64,000 nucleotides of DNA, from the NCBI GenBank assembly GCA_001999425.1, contig MLHP01000002.1, positions 108,022 through 172,021 of the forward strand. Reading direction: 5' to 3'. The notes under the pieces were generated by a model. The model had not been told where the DNA came from, did not search any database, and saw nothing but the letters and a program-made list of their open reading frames with translations. Made by a program: the position numbers and the translations under genes. This DNA is from Rodentibacter genomosp. 2 (GTDB lineage: Bacteria; Pseudomonadota; Gammaproteobacteria; Enterobacterales; Pasteurellaceae). Of the stretch, positions 51,171 to 60,867 are shown in pieces (position 1 is the first letter of the stretch; each line of letters starts with the position of its first letter).

Positions 51171-51671
51171 TTATTTTTTAAGGCTTAACACTACGGACTC
51201 GCCAGCAATAACCTCACCTGCTTTTTTCTCAATGCTTGAGATCTCATCCATATTGGAAATCACAACCGGTGTTAATACAGATTTTGCTTTCGCTTCCAGC
51301 AATTCAAGATCGAATTCAATGACTGTATCACCACGTTTTACAGATTGTCCTTCTTGTGCAATGCGGGTGAAGCCTTCGCCTTTTAATTCAACGGTATCAA
51401 TACCAAAGTGAACAAATAATTCAACCCCTTCTTTTGATTCCATTGAAAACGCATGATTAGTCTCAAAAATTTTACCAATCACACCATCAACAGGCGCAAC
51501 AATTTTGTTACCTTTTGGACGAATAGCAATGCCATCACCAACAATTTTTTCAGAGAATACGACATCAGGTACATCTTCAATATTTACGATCTCACCGGAA
51601 AGCGGCGCATAAATCTCAACTTCCACCGATTTGTTCTCTTTGGAACCGAATAGTTTGTCAAATAAGCCCAT
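51171..51671 (-). CDS. crr: Glucose-type PTS EIIA protein
   Basis: A 166-residue cytoplasmic EIIA-Glc. The phosphorylated His88 is in [18 protein letters not shown] and the supporting His73 in [11 protein letters not shown]. It passes phosphate from HPr to glucose-family permeases and, in its two states, regulates adenylate cyclase and non-PTS permeases (established for enterics and Haemophilus). RBS AGGAG. Third gene of ptsH-ptsI-crr. Confidence 0.96.
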   Translation of the reverse strand: MGLFDKLFGSKENKSVEVEIYAPLSGEIVNIEDVPDVVFSEKIVGDGIAIRPKGNKIVAPVDGVIGKIFETNHAFSMESKEGVELFVHFGIDTVELKGEGFTRIAQEGQSVKRGDTVIEFDLELLEAKAKSVLTPVVISNMDEISSIEKKAGEVIAGESVVLSLKK

Positions 51672-51730
51672 TTTAATCTCCTATCCATTAAATATGGTTG
51701 ATATTCTAGCTTAAAACACTGATTTTGTAT

Positions 51731-53458
51731 CTAGCTCAGTGCTTTTTCTGCCAAAAATTCTTCAATCAACTGCTCTATTTCGGCAGCTGTTGGTTTTTGT
51801 AATGCTTTTTCAGCAAGTTCTTTTGCATCTTGGAAATTCACATTACGGATTAATTTTTTAATACGCGGCACGGAAATTGCACTCATACTAAATTCATCTA
51901 ATCCCATACCTAACAAGAGCAAAGTTGCACGCTCATCACCGGCTAACTCCCCACACATTCCTGTCCATTTACCTTCTGCATGAGAAGCGTCAATCACTTG
52001 TTTAATTAAGCCAATTACAGACGGCTGCATTGGATTGTAAAGGTGTGAAATTAATTCGTTTCCACGATCAACTGCAAGGGTATATTGTGTTAAGTCGTTG
52101 GTACCGATACTGAAGAAATCCACTTCTTTCGCTAAGAATTTCGCATTCACCGCAGCAGACGGTGTTTCCACCATGACGCCAATTTGAATATTTTCATCAA
52201 AGGCTTTGCCTTCTGCACGTAATTCAGCTTTTAAAGTCTCAATCACGGATTTTAATTCACGAATTTCTTCTACTGAGATAATCATCGGGAACATCACCGC
52301 TAATTTGCCAAATGCAGAGGCACGCAACACAGCTCGTAATTGTGCATTTAAAATTTCACGACGATCCAAAGCAATACGAATTGCCCGCCAACCCAAGAAT
52401 GGGTTCATTTCTTTTGGCAGATCGAGGTAAGGTAAATCTTTATCACCACCAATATCCATGGTACGAAGCACGACTAAACGCCCGTTCATGGCTTCTACCA
52501 CTTCTTTATAAGCAATAAATTGCTCTTCTTCTGTCGGGAGTTGATCGCGATCCATAAAGAGGAACTCTGTACGGTATAAACCTACCCCTTCGGCTCCGTT
52601 CCGGTTTGCACCATCACAATCGCGAATAGTACCAATATTTGCCACCACTTCAACTTTATGCCCATCTAATGTTATGGCCGGAAGATCTTTTAATTTTGCC
52701 AATTCGGCTTTTTCTTCTGCTAATTTTACTTCTAAAGATTTTAATTCGTTGATTTGAGCTTCGGTTGGATTAATATAGACTTTGTTATTTACGGCATCGA
52801 GAATCAGGAAATCACCGGTATTCACTTTTTCAGTTACATTGTTGGTTCCAACAATAGCCGGTAATTCCAAAGAGCGAGCCATAATAGAAGTATGTGAAGT
52901 ACGGCCTCCAATATCTGTAATGAATCCCAATACTTTCTCAAGATTCAATTGTGCCGTTTCAGACGGGGTGAGATCGTAGGCAACCAGAATAGATTCTTCG
53001 TTTATATCACCTAGATCAACAATATGCATACCTAAAATGTTTTTGATTAAACGGTTACCAATATCGCGGATATCACCGGCACGTTCTTTCAAATACTCGT
53101 CATCAATTTCTGATAACATTGCTACTTGCTGATCAATAATTTTACTCGCAGCGACACCTGCATTCACTTTGTGCGAACGTAAATAATCAAGGATTTCTTC
53201 TTCTAATTCTTCATCTTCAAGAATCATTAAGTGACCTTCAAAGATCGCCGCTTTTTCTTCGCCCAACGAAGCAAAAGCACGATCTTTAATGGAATTTAAT
53301 TGTTCAACTGCAGCATTACGCCCTTCGTAAAAACGTGCAACTTCCGTTTCAATTTGAGCATCAGAAATCGGCGTTGTATCAAGGACAATTTTTTCTTCTT
53401 TAAGAACTAAGGCCTTACCAAAAACGATGCCGGGGGATGCTGGAATACCTGAAATCAT
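51731..53458 (-). CDS. ptsI: PTS enzyme I
   Basis: A 575-residue phosphoenolpyruvate-protein phosphotransferase. I start at ATG 53458, preceded by GGAAGGTG; the GTG two codons upstream overlaps that site. Active His189 in [16 protein letters not shown]-binding barrel segments [53 protein letters not shown] and the catalytic Cys in [13 protein letters not shown]. It starts phosphate flow to HPr for all PTS sugars, including ManXYZ here. Confidence 0.97.
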   Translation of the reverse strand: MISGIPASPGIVFGKALVLKEEKIVLDTTPISDAQIETEVARFYEGRNAAVEQLNSIKDRAFASLGEEKAAIFEGHLMILEDEELEEEILDYLRSHKVNAGVAASKIIDQQVAMLSEIDDEYLKERAGDIRDIGNRLIKNILGMHIVDLGDINEESILVAYDLTPSETAQLNLEKVLGFITDIGGRTSHTSIMARSLELPAIVGTNNVTEKVNTGDFLILDAVNNKVYINPTEAQINELKSLEVKLAEEKAELAKLKDLPAITLDGHKVEVVANIGTIRDCDGANRNGAEGVGLYRTEFLFMDRDQLPTEEEQFIAYKEVVEAMNGRLVVLRTMDIGGDKDLPYLDLPKEMNPFLGWRAIRIALDRREILNAQLRAVLRASAFGKLAVMFPMIISVEEIRELKSVIETLKAELRAEGKAFDENIQIGVMVETPSAAVNAKFLAKEVDFFSIGTNDLTQYTLAVDRGNELISHLYNPMQPSVIGLIKQVIDASHAEGKWTGMCGELAGDERATLLLLGMGLDEFSMSAISVPRIKKLIRNVNFQDAKELAEKALQKPTAAEIEQLIEEFLAEKALS

Positions 53459-53562
53459 GTTCACCTTCCGAGATTAATAGGGTTAAATAAAACAATAGCC
53501 ATAAAACACGCACTTACAGGAGTAAATCAAAACGGATTTTATGGCTATCTTATACTCAATAG

Positions 53563-53820
53563 TTACTCTAAAGTAGGGATTAATGCGACTAGATGTTCAA
53601 CGGCTTGTTGCTCATCTTCACCTTCAGCGGATATGGTGATAACCGTTCCTTGTGTTAAACCCAAAGTTTGTAATTTAAATAAACTTTTTGCACTAGCACT
53701 TTTCCCTGCGGATGTCACAGTAATGTCTGAAGCAAAACCTTTTGCTTCTTTTACGAATTGCGCAGCAGGACGAGTGTGCAAACCGTTAGGTGCTGTGATT
53801 TCTACATCTTTTGAGAACAT
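53563..53820 (-). CDS. ptsH: PTS phosphocarrier HPr
   Basis: An 85-residue HPr from the ATG at 53820 (RBS AGAGGTAAC). His15 in [13 protein letters not shown] carries the phosphate; Ser46 in [13 protein letters not shown] is at the regulatory-site position of the family. First gene of ptsH-ptsI-crr; about 100 bases separate it from ptsI. Confidence 0.97.
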   Translation of the reverse strand: MFSKDVEITAPNGLHTRPAAQFVKEAKGFASDITVTSAGKSASAKSLFKLQTLGLTQGTVITISAEGEDEQQAVEHLVALIPTLE

Positions 53821-53880
53821 AATGTTACCTCTACTAATAAATAGTTTAATTATAAAACTGTCAGATCTAAAACCTGCCAT

Positions 53881-53909
53881 AGTATCCTTGTTAAAAACAA
53901 AATAATCAA
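53881..53909 (-). promoter_or_regulatory. Putative ptsH promoter
   Basis: Minus strand: -35 TTGATT (53904-53909), 17-base spacer, -10 GATACT (53881-53886). About 60 bases of leader before the ptsH ATG. Confidence 0.5.
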
Positions 53910-53981
53910 GGAAAAAGGCAAAAAAACTTAAGTGAGATCAACATTCTAATCCGATTAACCAAATTTTACTCTAAGTTCTCG

Positions 53982-55022
53982 CTAACTTGTTGAAAAATGC
54001 CGTTGTGACTTTGTTTCAGATAAACTTGCAATAAGTTTGTGATAGTTCTCATAACGAATCTGGGAAATTTTCCCAGCCTCAACCGCCTCACGCAAAGCAC
54101 AGCCCGGATCATTCAAATGCTTACAATCACGGAATTTACAAGTACCTAAGACATATTGGAATTCTCGGTACCCTTTGGTAATTTGCGCGGCATCTAAGTG
54201 CCATAATCCAAATTCGCGGATACCCGGTGAATCAATGAGATGTCCGCCTTGAGGTAAATGATAAAGACGTGAGGAGGTTGTCGTATGTTGCCCCAACCCC
54301 GAACTTTCACTCACTTCGCCTACTTGTGCATTGACGTTAGGGAAAATAGCATTGATCAAGCTGGATTTGCCGACACCGGACTGCCCGACAAAAATAGATG
54401 TGCCAGAGCTCAAAAGTGCGGTCAGTTTTTCCATATTGTTTCCGTTTGAGGCAGAAATAATCAAGGTTTGATAGCCTATATCACGATAAATTTGCAGTTG
54501 TTGTTCAATATTTTTTTCCTCTTCATCCGTTAGAAGATCCCCTTTATTGACGACAATAATCGGCTCAATACCTGAAATTTCACAAACCACAAGATAACGA
54601 TCAACAATATTTAGAGAAAAAACCGGTAACACGGCGGAAACAATAATAATACGATCAATATTCGCGGCAATAGGTTTCAATCCATCATAATAATCAGGAC
54701 GCAAAATTTCGTTTACACGCGGATGAATTGCTTCAATCACCCCGCTCACACCTTGTAACTGTTCGTTTCCTTCCCGCCAAATTACTCTATCACCCACCAC
54801 TAAACTTGAAAGAGTACGGCGTAAATTACAGCGGTAAATCTCCCCTTGTGCATTTTCTACATCGGCGTGCATAGAATAACGCGTCACCACTAAGCCATCT
54901 TGTGATTCTCCCAACATCTCATCTTGCCATTCAATTTCTCTTTTCTTGTGGCGATGAAGAGTACGGGCATTATTAAATTCAATTCGGCGGGACTGATTTT
55001 GAGTGAGTTTACGTTTAGCCAT
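53982..55022 (-). CDS. rsgA: Small ribosomal subunit biogenesis GTPase RsgA
   Basis: A 346-residue circularly permuted GTPase acting late in 30S assembly. An OB-fold N-terminal domain (about 40-115) is followed by the permuted GTPase order: G4 VVNKGDLL, then G1 [13 protein letters not shown], then G3 DSPGIREFG. The C-terminal zinc motif is [19 protein letters not shown]. Divergent from orn with about 70 bases between them, including an uptake signal just ahead of the start. Confidence 0.96.
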   Translation of the reverse strand: MAKRKLTQNQSRRIEFNNARTLHRHKKREIEWQDEMLGESQDGLVVTRYSMHADVENAQGEIYRCNLRRTLSSLVVGDRVIWREGNEQLQGVSGVIEAIHPRVNEILRPDYYDGLKPIAANIDRIIIVSAVLPVFSLNIVDRYLVVCEISGIEPIIVVNKGDLLTDEEEKNIEQQLQIYRDIGYQTLIISASNGNNMEKLTALLSSGTSIFVGQSGVGKSSLINAIFPNVNAQVGEVSESSGLGQHTTTSSRLYHLPQGGHLIDSPGIREFGLWHLDAAQITKGYREFQYVLGTCKFRDCKHLNDPGCALREAVEAGKISQIRYENYHKLIASLSETKSQRHFSTS

Positions 55023-55092
55023 AAAAGTGCGGTCGTTTTTTACGACAATTTTGATAAAATGGAAAAAATTTTTACATAGGATACCTTATATT

Positions 55093-55641
55093 ATGCAATT
55101 AGATAAACAAAATCTGATCTGGATTGATTTAGAAATGACCGGATTGGAACCCGATAAAGAACGCATTATTGAAATCGCAACTATCATCACAGACAAAGAT
55201 CTCAATATTCTTGCGGAAGGACCTGTCCTTGCCATTCACCAAAGCGATGATTTATTAGGAAACATGTCCGAATGGTGCGTGAAAACTCATACTGCAAACG
55301 GTTTAGTGGAACGGGTAAAAGCCAGCAAACTCACCGAACGGGCTGCAGAATTACAAACCTTGGATTTCTTGAAACGTTGGGTACCCAAAGGCGCATCGCC
55401 TATTTGCGGTAATAGTGTTGCACAGGATAAACGCTTTCTTTACCGATATATGCCAGATCTAGCTGATTATTTCCACTATCGTCATTTAGATGTCAGCACA
55501 TTAAAAGAACTTGCCGCTCGCTGGAAGCCTGAAATTTTAGAAGGTTTTAAAAAGGCGAATACGCATTTAGCCTTAGATGACATTCGTGAATCCATTAAAG
55601 AACTCGCCTACTATCGCGATCATTTCATTAAATTAGATTGA
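55093..55641 (+). CDS. orn: Oligoribonuclease
   Basis: A 182-residue DEDDh 3'-5' exoribonuclease that degrades 2- to 5-mers and pGpG. Start at ATG 55093 (AGGAT upstream). Catalytic acids: IWIDLEMTG (Asp/Glu), [12 protein letters not shown] (Asp), and [11 protein letters not shown] (His, Asp). Length equals the family. Divergent from rsgA, as in E. coli. Confidence 0.96.
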   Translation: MQLDKQNLIWIDLEMTGLEPDKERIIEIATIITDKDLNILAEGPVLAIHQSDDLLGNMSEWCVKTHTANGLVERVKASKLTERAAELQTLDFLKRWVPKGASPICGNSVAQDKRFLYRYMPDLADYFHYRHLDVSTLKELAARWKPEILEGFKKANTHLALDDIRESIKELAYYRDHFIKLD

Positions 55642-55680
55642 CGAAAACTTAGTCAGGTAAGCCATTTTGAAAAATTTGCT

Positions 55681-55709
55681 CTTGCAAGAGATAAAAATAT
55701 TCGTATAAT
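55681..55709 (+). promoter_or_regulatory. Promoter of the tRNA-Gly pair
   Basis: -10 TATAAT (55704-55709, perfect) with a CTTGCA -35 (55681-55686) at a 17-base spacing, followed by a GC-rich discriminator (GCGATCCC) typical of stringently controlled stable-RNA promoters. Confidence 0.7.
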
Positions 55710-55734
55710 GCGATCCCATTCACTGATGTGAACT

Positions 55735-55810
<76 letters not shown>

Positions 55811-55824
55811 ATTTTACACTCTAT

Positions 55825-55900
55825 GCGGGAATAGCTCAGTTGGTAGAGCACAACCTTGCCAAGGTTGGGGTCGCGAGTTCGAGCCTCGTTTCCCGCTCCA
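55825..55900 (+). tRNA. tRNA-Gly (GCC), copy 2
   Basis: 76 bases with CCA, identical to copy 1 except for one compensated pair in the anticodon stem (CAACC/GGTTG instead of CGACC/GGTCG). Only 14 bases after copy 1; surely one transcript. Confidence 0.97.
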
Positions 55901-55908
55901 AATTCTTG

Positions 55909-55938
55909 ATCCACTGCTGAAAAGCGGTGGATTTTTAT
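55909..55938 (+). terminator. Terminator of the tRNA-Gly unit
   Basis: ATCCACTGCT (55909-55918), loop GAAA, AGCGGTGGAT (55923-55932) with one T-G pair, then TTTTATT. Eight bases after the second tRNA. Confidence 0.85.
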
Positions 55939-56058
55939 TCCTAATCAATGGAACGTTTCCCATAAAACAACCTCTAATACGGATAAAATCCCCTTAGCGA
56001 AAAAAACAAAAGTGCGGTAGAATTCCTACCAGTTTTGACTTTAAGAATCATAATCAAA

Positions 56059-56529
56059 ATGAATGAATTAACTCAATACATTCCTGATGAATCCACTATG
56101 TTACGTTTTGGTAAAAAATTAGCCGAAACTATTTTGAAATGCCACACTGAGCGTGCCGTTATTTTATATTTCAACGGTGATTTAGGTGCGGGAAAAACCA
56201 CGCTAACACGAGGAATGGTACAAGGTTTAGGTTTCCAAGGTAATGTAAAAAGCCCAACTTATACCCTAGTGGAAGAATACAACATTACCGGAAAAATGAT
56301 TTACCATTTTGATTTATATCGCCTTGCAGATCCGGAAGAATTAGAATTTATGGGGATTCGTGATTACTTTGCCAAAGATTCTATTTGCCTTATTGAGTGG
56401 GCTGAAAAAGGTGACGGAATCCTTCCTCCGGCAGATTTGTTTGTTAATATTGATTACTACGATGATGCACGAAACATCACATTAATCGCACAAAATGCCC
56501 TAGGCGAGCAAATTATTCAACAACTATAA
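56059..56529 (+). CDS. tsaE: tRNA t6A biosynthesis ATPase TsaE
   Basis: A 156-residue P-loop ATPase working with TsaB-TsaD to form t6A37 in tRNAs. Walker A GDLGAGKTTLTRG (about residue 38-50), then VKSPTYTLVEEY and FDLYRLADPEELEFMGIRDYF, all typical. Start at ATG 56059; an in-frame TTG at 56035 is less likely. First gene of the tsaE-amiB-mutL-miaA-glnE run. Confidence 0.95.
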   Translation: MNELTQYIPDESTMLRFGKKLAETILKCHTERAVILYFNGDLGAGKTTLTRGMVQGLGFQGNVKSPTYTLVEEYNITGKMIYHFDLYRLADPEELEFMGIRDYFAKDSICLIEWAEKGDGILPPADLFVNIDYYDDARNITLIAQNALGEQIIQQL

Positions 56530-56547
56530 TCTTTTTATCAATTCACA

Positions 56548-58050
56548 ATGAACACAAAATTTTCATTTTTTTTAGGGATAATATTCTCTCTTTTTGTCTC
56601 CACAGCGTTTGCAGCACAGTGGACAATAGCTATTGATCCCGGCCATGGCGGTAAAGACCCCGGCGCAATCGGGCGTAATCTTGGTATTTATGAAAAAAAT
56701 GTGACCCTTTCCATTGCACGTGAATTGAAAGCTTTATTGGATAAAGATCCCAATTTCCGTGGTGTACTCACACGTAACGGCGATTATTATATTTCCGTGC
56801 CTGAACGCTCGGAAATCGCCCGCAAATTCAAAGCAAATTATCTGGTTTCTATCCACGCGGATTCTTCTCTTAACCCCAACCAACGCGGCGCTTCCGTATG
56901 GGTACTGTCAAACCGTCGGGCAAATGATGAAATGGGGCAATGGTTGGAAGACGATGAAAAACGCTCCGAATTATTGGGAGGGGCAGGAAAAGTTCTCTCT
57001 CATAATAATGACAGATATTTAGATCAAACCGTACTCGATCTACAGTTTGGACATAGCCAACGCACTGGTTATGAAATTGGCAGACATATTTTACGCCGTT
57101 TTTCAAAAATCACGACTTTAAGCCGTAGCACACCACAGCATGCAAGCCTTGGTGTGTTACGTTCACCGGATATTCCTTCGGTATTAGTGGAAACCGGTTT
57201 TCTATCGAACGCTGAGGAAGAACAAAAACTCAATTCCCCTACTTATCGTCGCCGTATCGCTTATATGATTTATGAGGGATTAGTGGCATATCGCAATGGC
57301 AATTTAAAATCTCTTGTCGCCTTTGAAAATGATGATAAGGAAAACAACGCCAAAACTAACCGCACTTTATTGACGAAAGACAGTTTAATTCGCCACAAAG
57401 TGAAAAGTGGTGAGAGTCTTGGCAGTCTTGCCAATAAATATGATGTAAAAATCGCTGATATAGTGGCACTCAATAATTTAAAACGAAAAGCATTATGGGT
57501 GGGCGAAACCATTAAAATTCCAGATAACGGGAAACATAAAAAACCGGAAGACACCGGTTCTGACAATAAAAAAACAAACAACAAAAACACGGAAAAAACC
57601 GACCGCACTTCGGAAGTAAAAGACAGTGGTATTCGCCATAAAGTGAAAAACGGTGAAAGTATAGGCAGTCTTGCCAACAAATACGATGTTAAAGTAACGG
57701 ATATTATTACGCTTAACAAATTAAAACGTAAAGAATTATGGATTGGCGAAACCATAAAAATTCCGGATAACGGTAAAAATCAAAAAATTGTTGAAACCAG
57801 AAAAACTGAAAAAACAACAAAATCAGCGGATAAAAAAGACAATCCAACAAATAAAGACGAAAAGAAAAAGAATAAAACTGATGAAAAAAAAGTGGAGATT
57901 CCGCTCTATCACACCATCAAAAAAGATCAGACAATTTATGCGGTCTCACGAGAATATAACATTCCGGTGAAGCAAATTTTTAAACTGAATCCAACGTTAA
58001 AAAACGGTAAAGTGATTGTTGGTCAAAAAATTAAACTGAGAGAAAAATAA
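56548..58050 (+). CDS. amiB: N-acetylmuramoyl-L-alanine amidase AmiB with three LysM repeats
   Basis: A 500-residue periplasmic cell-separation amidase. Signal peptide about 1-22 (ends AFA before [10 protein letters not shown]). Amidase_3 domain about 25-250 with zinc ligands in [10 protein letters not shown], the Glu in [17 protein letters not shown], and catalytic Glu in [10 protein letters not shown]. Then three LysM modules at about 280-327, 361-408 and 454-499, separated by Lys/Thr/Asn-rich linkers. The first two LysM units are near-identical, suggesting recent duplication. It is longer than the H. influenzae homologue as I recall it (about 430). The stop overlaps the mutL start by one base. 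Confidence 0.95.
   Translation: MNTKFSFFLGIIFSLFVSTAFAAQWTIAIDPGHGGKDPGAIGRNLGIYEKNVTLSIARELKALLDKDPNFRGVLTRNGDYYISVPERSEIARKFKANYLVSIHADSSLNPNQRGASVWVLSNRRANDEMGQWLEDDEKRSELLGGAGKVLSHNNDRYLDQTVLDLQFGHSQRTGYEIGRHILRRFSKITTLSRSTPQHASLGVLRSPDIPSVLVETGFLSNAEEEQKLNSPTYRRRIAYMIYEGLVAYRNGNLKSLVAFENDDKENNAKTNRTLLTKDSLIRHKVKSGESLGSLANKYDVKIADIVALNNLKRKALWVGETIKIPDNGKHKKPEDTGSDNKKTNNKNTEKTDRTSEVKDSGIRHKVKNGESIGSLANKYDVKVTDIITLNKLKRKELWIGETIKIPDNGKNQKIVETRKTEKTTKSADKKDNPTNKDEKKKNKTDEKKVEIPLYHTIKKDQTIYAVSREYNIPVKQIFKLNPTLKNGKVIVGQKIKLREK
57359..57777 (+). repeat. 243-bp tandem duplication in amiB (linker with uptake signal plus LysM)
   Basis: The uptake core ACCGCACTT recurs at 57359 and 57602, and the LysM opening ATTCGCCA recurs at 57388 and 57631. 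Both pairs are 243 bases (81 codons) apart, in frame. The two LysM coding stretches differ mostly at third positions. Confidence 0.85.
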
Positions 58051-59927
58051 TGGCGATTAAAATTCTTTCCCCACAACTTGCCAATCAAATTGCCGCAGGA
58101 GAAGTCGTGGAACGCCCCGCTTCTGTGGTGAAAGAATTGATTGAAAACAGCTTAGATGCCGGTGCAAATAAAATTCAAGTGGATATTGAAAACGGCGGTG
58201 CAACACTTATTCGTATTCGTGACAATGGCAGCGGTATTGCAAAAGAGGAGTTAAGCCTTGCCCTTGCGCGCCATGCCACCAGTAAAATTGCGGATTTAGA
58301 AGATCTTGAGTCTATTTTAAGTTTAGGTTTCCGTGGTGAAGCCTTGGCAAGTATCAGTTCAGTTTCCCGTTTAACGCTCACTTCACGTACAGCAGAACAA
58401 ACCGAGGCATGGCAAGTTTATGCGCAAGGGCGTGATATGGAAACGACTGTCAAACCGGCATCACATCCTGTTGGCACAACAGTGGAGGTGGCAAATCTGT
58501 TTTTTAACACGCCGGCACGCCGTAAGTTTTTGCGTACGGATAAAACCGAGTTTGCCCACATTGATGAAGTGATTTGCCGCATTGCTCTGGCTAAATTTAA
58601 TATCGCCTTTAGCCTCACCCATAACGGCAAAATTATTCGCCAATATCGCCAAGCAACGGATCTTACCCAACAACTCAAACGGGTTTCGGCAATTTGCGGC
58701 GAAGAATTTGTCAAAAATGCCCTTCGTATTGATTGGAAATACGATGATTTACATCTTTCCGGTTGGATCGCTACACCGAATTTTAGTCGCTCACAAAATG
58801 ATTTAAGCTATTGTTATATAAATGGTCGCATGGTGCGTGATAAAGTCATTACCCACGCGATTCGCCAAGCCTATGCAGAATATTTACCCCACGAAAACTA
58901 CCCTGCTTTCGTGTTATTTATTGATCTCAATCCTCACGAAGTGGATGTGAACGTCCACCCGACAAAACACGAAGTGCGTTTTCATCAGCAACGTCTCATT
59001 CATGATTTTATTTATGAAGGGATAAACCATGCATTAAACAATCAACCATCACTTCAAGCAACACTACCTCAACAAAGTGCGGATAAAAATTTACGAGAAA
59101 ATGACATAAAAGAACCCTCGCCGACTTATGGGACATCTTGGGCAAATAAACCCAATCGGGCGTCAGCCGGACAAAATATGTTTGCCCCGAAGGTTTCTGC
59201 AGAAAAACCTATGCAAAATCCACCGCACTTTTCGCTAGACAATAGCGCATCTAACCAAGGCTCTCGTGATTATCGGGAAAACTATCGTTCAGAAAAACCA
59301 AGTAAAACCGAGCAAAGATTATATGGAGAGTTGCTAGGCTCAACAAAAGATAATGACAATCTTGTTCAGCCTAAAATTTCACAACAAGTGGTGGAAATAA
59401 ACGAAAATCCAACGCATTTACGGGCATTATCACTGATTGAAAACCGCGCTCTTTTATTACAGCAAAACCAACATCACTTTTTACTTTCGTTGGCAAAATT
59501 ACAACAATTACAATGGAAATTAGCTTTACAGCAGCCACAAATTGAGCAGCAACCTTTGCTGATTCCTATTGTATTTCGTTTAACGGAAAAGCAATTTAGC
59601 CAATGGGAAAAAGTCGCAGAAAATTTTGTCCAAGCCGGTTTTGAGTTTATCGAGAATAAGCCCCAACTGCGTTTAACGTTAAACAAAGTTCCCCGCTTTT
59701 TACGCACACAAAATCTACAAAAATTGGTCATGCACTTACTTACCGAAAATTCACCGTCATTTTTGACCGCACTTTGCTCACAACTGGAAATAAAAAGCGT
59801 CAGTGTATTTGCTGATGCGGTGAGTTTATTAAGCGACATAGAACGCTTGCTTAATAACACCAATCGAGCTGAATTTGAGCAATTACTCAAACCCATTCAT
59901 TGGCAACCTTTATTAGACGAGCTATAA
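58050..59927 (+). CDS. mutL: DNA mismatch repair protein MutL
   Basis: A 625-residue GHKL ATPase linking MutS to MutH. N-terminal ATPase motifs: [14 protein letters not shown] (about 29-42), [15 protein letters not shown] and [26 protein letters not shown] marks the end of the transducer domain. A variable linker (about 335-435) leads to the C-terminal dimerisation domain. The linker carries several uptake signals. It lacks the endonuclease motif of MutL proteins from bacteria without MutH, as expected for this group. Confidence 0.96.
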   Translation: MAIKILSPQLANQIAAGEVVERPASVVKELIENSLDAGANKIQVDIENGGATLIRIRDNGSGIAKEELSLALARHATSKIADLEDLESILSLGFRGEALASISSVSRLTLTSRTAEQTEAWQVYAQGRDMETTVKPASHPVGTTVEVANLFFNTPARRKFLRTDKTEFAHIDEVICRIALAKFNIAFSLTHNGKIIRQYRQATDLTQQLKRVSAICGEEFVKNALRIDWKYDDLHLSGWIATPNFSRSQNDLSYCYINGRMVRDKVITHAIRQAYAEYLPHENYPAFVLFIDLNPHEVDVNVHPTKHEVRFHQQRLIHDFIYEGINHALNNQPSLQATLPQQSADKNLRENDIKEPSPTYGTSWANKPNRASAGQNMFAPKVSAEKPMQNPPHFSLDNSASNQGSRDYRENYRSEKPSKTEQRLYGELLGSTKDNDNLVQPKISQQVVEINENPTHLRALSLIENRALLLQQNQHHFLLSLAKLQQLQWKLALQQPQIEQQPLLIPIVFRLTEKQFSQWEKVAENFVQAGFEFIENKPQLRLTLNKVPRFLRTQNLQKLVMHLLTENSPSFLTALCSQLEIKSVSVFADAVSLLSDIERLLNNTNRAEFEQLLKPIHWQPLLDEL

Positions 59928-60863
59928 ATGAAACCAACTGCAATTTTTTTAATGGGGCCAACGGCATCCGGTAAAACTGATTTAGCCATTCAATTACGCC
60001 AACATTTGCCAGTGGAAATCATTAGTGTCGATTCAGCCTTAATCTATAAAGGTATGGATATTGGTACGGCAAAACCCTCTAAAGAAGAACTTGCTTTAGC
60101 GCCCCATCGGCTCATCGACATTTTAGATCCTGCGGAAAGCTATTCAGCCATGAACTTTCGTGATGATGCCTTACGCGAAATGGCGGACATTAGTGCACAA
60201 GGAAAAATTCCGCTTTTAGTGGGCGGCACAATGCTTTATTACAAAGCCTTGCTCGAAGGGCTTTCTCCTTTGCCTTCCGCTGATGAAACTATTCGGGCTG
60301 AAATTGAACGGAAAGCGGCACAACAAGGGTGGGCGGCATTACACCATGAACTCGCTCAAATTGATCCTGTCTCGGCACAACGTATTAATCCAAATGATTC
60401 ACAGCGAATTAATCGTGCATTAGAAGTATTCTATATTACCGGTAAATCCTTAACCGAACTCACCGCACAAAAGGGCGAAGCATTGCCTTACCATATTTTA
60501 CAATTTGCTATCGCACCGGAAGATCGCCATATTTTGCATAGCCGCATTGAACAGCGTTTCCATAAAATGATTGATTTAGGTTTCCAAGAAGAAGTGGAAA
60601 AACTCTATGCACGTGGCGATCTAAGCGTGAATTTGCCGTCAATCCGTTGCGTGGGTTACCGCCAAATGTGGGAATATTTGCAAGGCGATTACGATCATAA
60701 TGAAATGATCTTCCGAGGCATTTGTGCCACACGCCAACTGGCTAAACGTCAAATTACTTGGTTGCGAGGCTGGAAAACACCCCTTCAATGGCTAGACAGT
60801 TTGCAACCCCAACAAGCGAAAGAGAGCGTTCTACGCACATTGGATAAACATCAAAAAGGTTAA
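59928..60863 (+). CDS. miaA: tRNA dimethylallyltransferase
   Basis: A 311-residue enzyme that adds the dimethylallyl group to A37 of tRNAs reading UNN codons. P-loop [11 protein letters not shown] (about residue 9-19), [34 protein letters not shown] and C-terminal [14 protein letters not shown] are conserved. It starts directly after the mutL stop. In enterobacteria hfq follows; here glnE does, as I recall for H. influenzae. Confidence 0.97.
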   Translation: MKPTAIFLMGPTASGKTDLAIQLRQHLPVEIISVDSALIYKGMDIGTAKPSKEELALAPHRLIDILDPAESYSAMNFRDDALREMADISAQGKIPLLVGGTMLYYKALLEGLSPLPSADETIRAEIERKAAQQGWAALHHELAQIDPVSAQRINPNDSQRINRALEVFYITGKSLTELTAQKGEALPYHILQFAIAPEDRHILHSRIEQRFHKMIDLGFQEEVEKLYARGDLSVNLPSIRCVGYRQMWEYLQGDYDHNEMIFRGICATRQLAKRQITWLRGWKTPLQWLDSLQPQQAKESVLRTLDKHQKG

Positions 60864-60867
60864 AAAA

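Noticed and set aside
57270..57755. 161-codon minus-strand frame with internal repetition
   Set aside because: It is the shadow of the duplicated LysM region of amiB.
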